A DNA stretch of 10,683 nt from Monoraphidium neglectum (taxonomy: Eukaryota > Chlorophyta > Chlorophyceae > Sphaeropleales > Selenastraceae), in the NCBI RefSeq assembly GCF_000611645.1, contig NW_014011572.1, positions 1 to 10,683 on the forward strand, read 5' to 3'. A program made the translations under genes and the position numbers. Within the stretch, counting starts at the first letter, position 1. The number at the start of each line of letters is the position of its first letter. The notes under the pieces are model-generated. The model saw nothing but the letters and a program-made list of their open reading frames with translations. It was not told where the DNA came from and did no database searches. Shown here piece by piece: positions 7,404 to 10,683 of this stretch.

Positions 7404-9393
7404 TCAGAAGCCCAGCACCTCGCGCTGCGCCCCACCGCCCGCGACGGCGCCCGACGCGCCCTCGCCCGGCCGCTTGCGCCACACACCGCGGAACATGTGC
7501 ATGACGTACACCTGCGGGCGGGTGCACAGTTGCGGTGGCTTGTGGCCACAGCGGCGGCAGTCGGGTACCGCAAAAACACACAATTCGGGCGGATCCAAGC
7601 TGCTGGGGTGCTCGCAGTTTCTCCATGCCTACCGTGCAGCACACGCCTCGCTGCAGGGCTGCGATGCAGCTGTGCACGCTGAGTTGACTCTGGGCGCGAC
7701 ATGCACGCCCCGAACCGCCGCGGCAACCCGTCTGCGCCCGCCCGCTTCCGCCCAAGGGGACCGAGCCCTCCTCCTACGCCCGCCTCAGCCGACAAAGGCC
7801 GGCTTTGTCGCGCCGCCCTCACCTCGTCCAGGCGGGTCTCGTTGCTGAAAAAGTGCGCTGCGCAGCCAAACGTCTCGCCGGGCATGATCCTTGCGGTATC
7901 GCCCACCAGGCGGCCGCCGGGCTGGAGGCCCTCGTGATAGCCGATGCCCTGCGCGTGCGTCCAGCGCAGCACCGAGTCCGTCCAGACGTGGGGGCCGGTG
8001 CGGTGCAGGATGGACCAGTTGTCCTCCGCGCTGCGCAGCGTGGGGGACCTGGCCTCGGCCGCGACGCGCTCGCTGGCCAAGGTGGGGTGGGGTTGGGTTT
8101 GGGGATTGGGTGGGGAGCTTTTAGGGGTGGCGTAGAGGACTTGTGTGCGCGCAAGTGAATGCGTGCGTGCGTGCATGTGCGCCCGTGCATGTGTGTGTGT
8201 GAGAGAGCGTGCACGCCCGTGCGTATTTGTGTGCACACCTGGGCATGCGCATGTTGAAACCGCTCAACATGCGGCGTCGAGCGAGCTGCAGACGCAGTGC
8301 ATGGGGATCGAGCGCCACCGCCGCGCCTGAGCGCGCTCCTCTCCTCGGCCCCGCCCCGGCAACCCACCTGATGAGCTGGGGCACGCCGCAGTACACCGGG
8401 TGCCGCGGCGCCGTGGCCAGCACCCACTGCTCAAACTGGACGCCGAAGCGGCCCTGGTCCAGGCCCCAGCCGGCGCCGCCGCTAGAGGGGTCGCGCCTGA
8501 AAATGTCCTCCACGCCGAAAAACACCTCGGCGTCGTGACCGTTCTCGCGGTTCCATTCCTGGTCAAAGAAAGAGGGTTGGACATGTCAATGCGCCACTCG
8601 GTCCATTGCAAAGGACGCTTCTTTCCTTGGAACTTGTCCAGCAAATGACTTTGGCAGACAAGCCAATCACAAATCCGCGAGCGTTTCTCCATCTTGAAGC
8701 CGTGCCATCAGACTCCGGGCCACAACGGGGATGCTGAGCTGCAGGCAATGACGCGGCGCCCGCGCGTTGTCGGCGTCGGCGTGCATGCGCACCTGCACGG
8801 GCCGTATGCACAGCGTGTCGGCGTCTGCGTAGATGCCGCCGTGGTTGCACATCACCGCGTAGCGCCAGAGGTCGCTGCGCTCCACCGGCGTCTTCAGCGA
8901 CTGGTACAGCTGGGCTGCACCCTGCAGCGCGCAGCAAATGGGGCGTTGACGTACAGCGAGGCTTGACCTTTTGCTGAAAGGCATCAGCAATCCACGTTTT
9001 GCGGAACGCGAAGAGTCATCACAGTGAGGGGAGTGGCCACCGTCTGGTGGCGCCCGTGGTAAGCATAAGCGCCCACCCGTGCAGCGTGATGGAGACGACG
9101 CCTGCGCTTGCTCCCATTTGAGGGGTGCAGCTTGCTGCGCGGCAGCGCGCACGGAGCTTCCCCAGCCCCCACCTGCAGGTATGCTGTTAGGTAATCCTGC
9201 AGGTCCCTGTCGTCATACATGAGTATGGCATAGTCGGGGTTACTGCGCGCCCAGCTGGCCAGCGACAGCAGGTGGTGCCTGGCGAAGGTGCCCTTGTCTT
9301 TGAAGGTCATGTGGACCAGCAGGGGCAGGCCGTTCCTGGGGGTGGGGTGGGGTGGGGTGAGGTGGGGTGGGGCAAGGGCTATGTGAATGTGAC

Positions 9394-9470
<77 letters not shown>

Positions 9471-10448
9471 GCGCGCGCAAAGGTCTGCTATGACCTAGCC
9501 GATCACTGCATCCATCGCACCCTGCCACGACGCATCGCACCTGTCAGTGGGCACCATCTGGGTGGCCAAGAACGGTAGCGGGTCGGTCACCAGGTGTGCG
9601 CTGGCGTTGACCGCGTCCAGCAGGCCCACCAGCTGGTCAAAGTTTGCGGTGGCTCCCGGCCGCGGCAGCTGGTCCTCCCTGCACAAGCAAACACACGTAT
9701 CCGATCGGCTGGCCATGAGGGTCGCGACTCGCGCTGAGTCTGCTAGAACGCGTGTGTTGCAAGCGGGGCCCTGCTTGCAATACGTGCGAGGCGGCCCGGC
9801 GGGCGCCTTGTCAGCCTTCCAGTACCATGCCCTCTTCCCCGCATCCACCCCCCAGCCCCCACCCTCAGCACAAAAGCTCCGCCCCCGCCCGCGTCCCCAC
9901 CAGCCTCCCACCGGATCCCGAGCCATGACAGGATGTGGGGCAGCGCCGCCTCCTCCATGGCCTGCGTTGTGGGGTAGCGCTCTGCCATCCCGTTGGACAG
10001 CTTGCTGCACTTGTACCAGGTTGACTCGTACATCTGCGGCAGTTGGAGCCGCGGTTGAAGTGACAGTTATGGCGGATGAGAGGGGCAGTCCGCACGGCAG
10101 GGTTGAGAAGGACAGGGACAGGTTGGAGTTCAGCAGAGGGCCCGTCGCGTCGTGGGGGTGGGCACGACGGGGCGGCGTCGTGGGGCGGGGCGAGCGCCTG
10201 CGAGCGCCACGCCTGCAGACGCCAGCCGCCTCCATCATTGGCGCCCGCCGCTCGGCCGGCGCAGCGTCGCAGGCCGGCACGGCACGGCAGGCACGAGCGC
10301 GGGGCGCGTGCGCGCGTCCTTGCGCCCTGCGGGGACGCCTCACGTGTTTGAGGGTCTTGGTGGACTCGAGGTGCTCGTCCAGTGCCCGCCAGTAGCCCTT
10401 GTCGTCGGGGCTCATCGCCCCGACCGCATCAAACGCGCCCTTGACCTC
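7404..10448 (-). CDS. GT32 Och1-like glycosyltransferase with DXD motif, 8 visible exons, 5' partial
   Basis: Probable Golgi enzyme that transfers a sugar from a nucleotide-sugar donor; the substrate is unknown. Exons in transcript order: 10448-10344, 10033-9912, 9678-9541, 9335-9173, 8921-8793, 8558-8368, 8072-7823 and 7511-7404 (TGA). Every junction is GT-AG in the matching phase, giving 401 residues. Visible-residue landmarks: LPLLVHMTFKDK (~125-136), matching the family's 'IPK-ihqtwk' start strand; ILMYDD (~160-165); RSDLWRY (191-197); GGIYADADT (204-212) with the metal-binding DXD Asp209/Asp211; HRTGP (306-310), the family's TGP motif; and a closing VMHMFRGVW (369-377). NAS (100) and NET (360) are possible N-glycosylation sites. 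About 120 residues precede the catalytic core, and the usual N-terminal membrane anchor is not visible, so the start is probably right of the window. Och1-type alpha-1,6-mannosyltransferase is the nearest named relative, but GT32 also holds sphingolipid mannosyltransferases and other activities. Confidence 0.9.
8081..8252. repeat. GGGGT-rich and GTGTG/GTGCG low-complexity tract in a glycosyltransferase intron
   Basis: Within the intron 8073-8367, the + strand reads GGTGGGGTGGGGTTGGG, then irregular GTGC/GTGT repeats to about 8250. On the transcribed strand the first part supplies the C-rich tract just before the acceptor for the exon starting at 8072. Confidence 0.75.
9338..9373. repeat. GGGGT minisatellite (G-quadruplex-capable)
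   Basis: About six runs of four or more G separated by T/TGA on the + strand. They lie in the glycosyltransferase intron 9336-9540, where the transcript sees a C-rich tract directly before the CAG acceptor at the exon starting 9335. Confidence 0.8.
9394..9472. repeat. (GT)n microsatellite
   Basis: Nearly pure GT dinucleotides with two GTTT interruptions (around 9408 and 9432), ending in GTGCGCGCGC. It lies inside the same glycosyltransferase intron, so the transcript carries (CA)n. Confidence 0.95.
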
Positions 10449-10683
10449 CTGTGAGGGGGCGAAGGGCGCGTGGGTGAGGGCTGGGGGGCGCCACGGCGGA
10501 GGGTGCGTGCAGCGCGAGCCCCAGGACTGCGCACACACGCACACGCGGCGGCAGCCGGGAATCTGCGCCCACGTGCAGGCTCCAGAGGCGGACTCGCCTT
10601 CGCCCCTCTCGAAGCCCCGCCTGCCGTCTGCCTCGCGACGCCCCTGCCTCCCTCGATCCGTTGCCCCTGCCTGCAGGCGCAAC
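10449..10683 (-). other. Intron or unresolved upstream exon of the glycosyltransferase gene
   Basis: A good acceptor (pyrimidine tract then CTCACAG) precedes the exon at 10448, so the gene continues upstream. The - frame happens to stay open to the window edge, but the encoded peptide is Arg/Gly-rich without motifs. I found no phase-0 GT donor in that frame. Most likely this is intron, with the start codon and N-terminal anchor outside the window. Confidence 0.45.

Noticed and set aside
6885..7682. A 265-codon + strand open frame opposite the glycosyltransferase 3' end.
   Set aside because: It has no recognisable motif, overlaps a coding exon antisense, and is Arg/Ala/Pro-biased as expected of chance frames in this base composition.
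8118..8125. TTTTAGGG, identical to the Chlamydomonas telomere unit.
   Set aside because: Only one copy, inside a G/T-rich intron tract. There is no telomeric array.
7157..8236. A single 359-codon - strand open frame over the glycosyltransferase C-terminal region.
   Set aside because: It contains the true exon 8072-7823 but reads through flanking introns, whose His/Thr-rich and Arg-rich translations reflect GT/GC repeats. Phase-matched splice sites explain the locus better.
9495..10682. A 395-codon - strand open frame suggesting an intronless N-terminal region.
   Set aside because: It covers exons 10448-10344 and 9678-9541, but exon 10033-9912 lies in another frame. Clear GT-AG introns with matching phases separate them.

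Overview
The window looks like nuclear DNA of a green alga (Chlorophyta, chlamydomonad or Chlorella-like). It is GC-rich with scattered low-complexity tracts. Genes are split into short exons by GT-AG introns whose donors mostly read GTGAG, GTGCG or GTGGG. The algal poly(A) signal TGTAA follows each gene at a plausible distance (2038-2042 and 5759-5763 on +, 6322-6326 on -). No prokaryotic operon structure, rRNA, tRNA, CRISPR array or transposon was found. The species call is inference.

Layout: (1) 2-1126 (+) is the 3' end of a gene whose start lies left of the window. It encodes a glutamine-rich C-terminus with three pure in-frame CAG runs and is followed by a ~0.9 kb 3' UTR. (2) 2333-5280 (+) is a complete aquaporin (MIP family) gene. 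I modelled it as eight exons giving 272 residues, with both NPA boxes and six membrane segments; all junction phases agree. Its 3' UTR runs to about 5780. (3) 5780-6310 is a gene-free convergent spacer. (4) 7404-10448 (-) is a GT32 (Och1-like, DXD) glycosyltransferase. Eight exons with fully consistent phases give 401 visible residues and a stop at 7404-7406. Its 5' end is not resolved and probably lies beyond the right edge. Its 3' UTR runs down to about 6310.

The aquaporin and glycosyltransferase genes converge. Nothing in the sequence suggests that the three genes share a pathway: one may be a nuclear or regulatory Q-rich protein, one is a membrane channel and one is probably a Golgi enzyme. 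The points most worth checking are the unusual N-A-A-R selectivity filter inferred for the aquaporin, its 39-nt NPA-box exon, its ambiguous first exons (two splice/start combinations both stay in frame), and short tandem duplications lying right at both convergent poly(A) sites. I saw no clear evidence of an undescribed multi-gene system; this appears to be an ordinary algal genic region with some unusual local structure.
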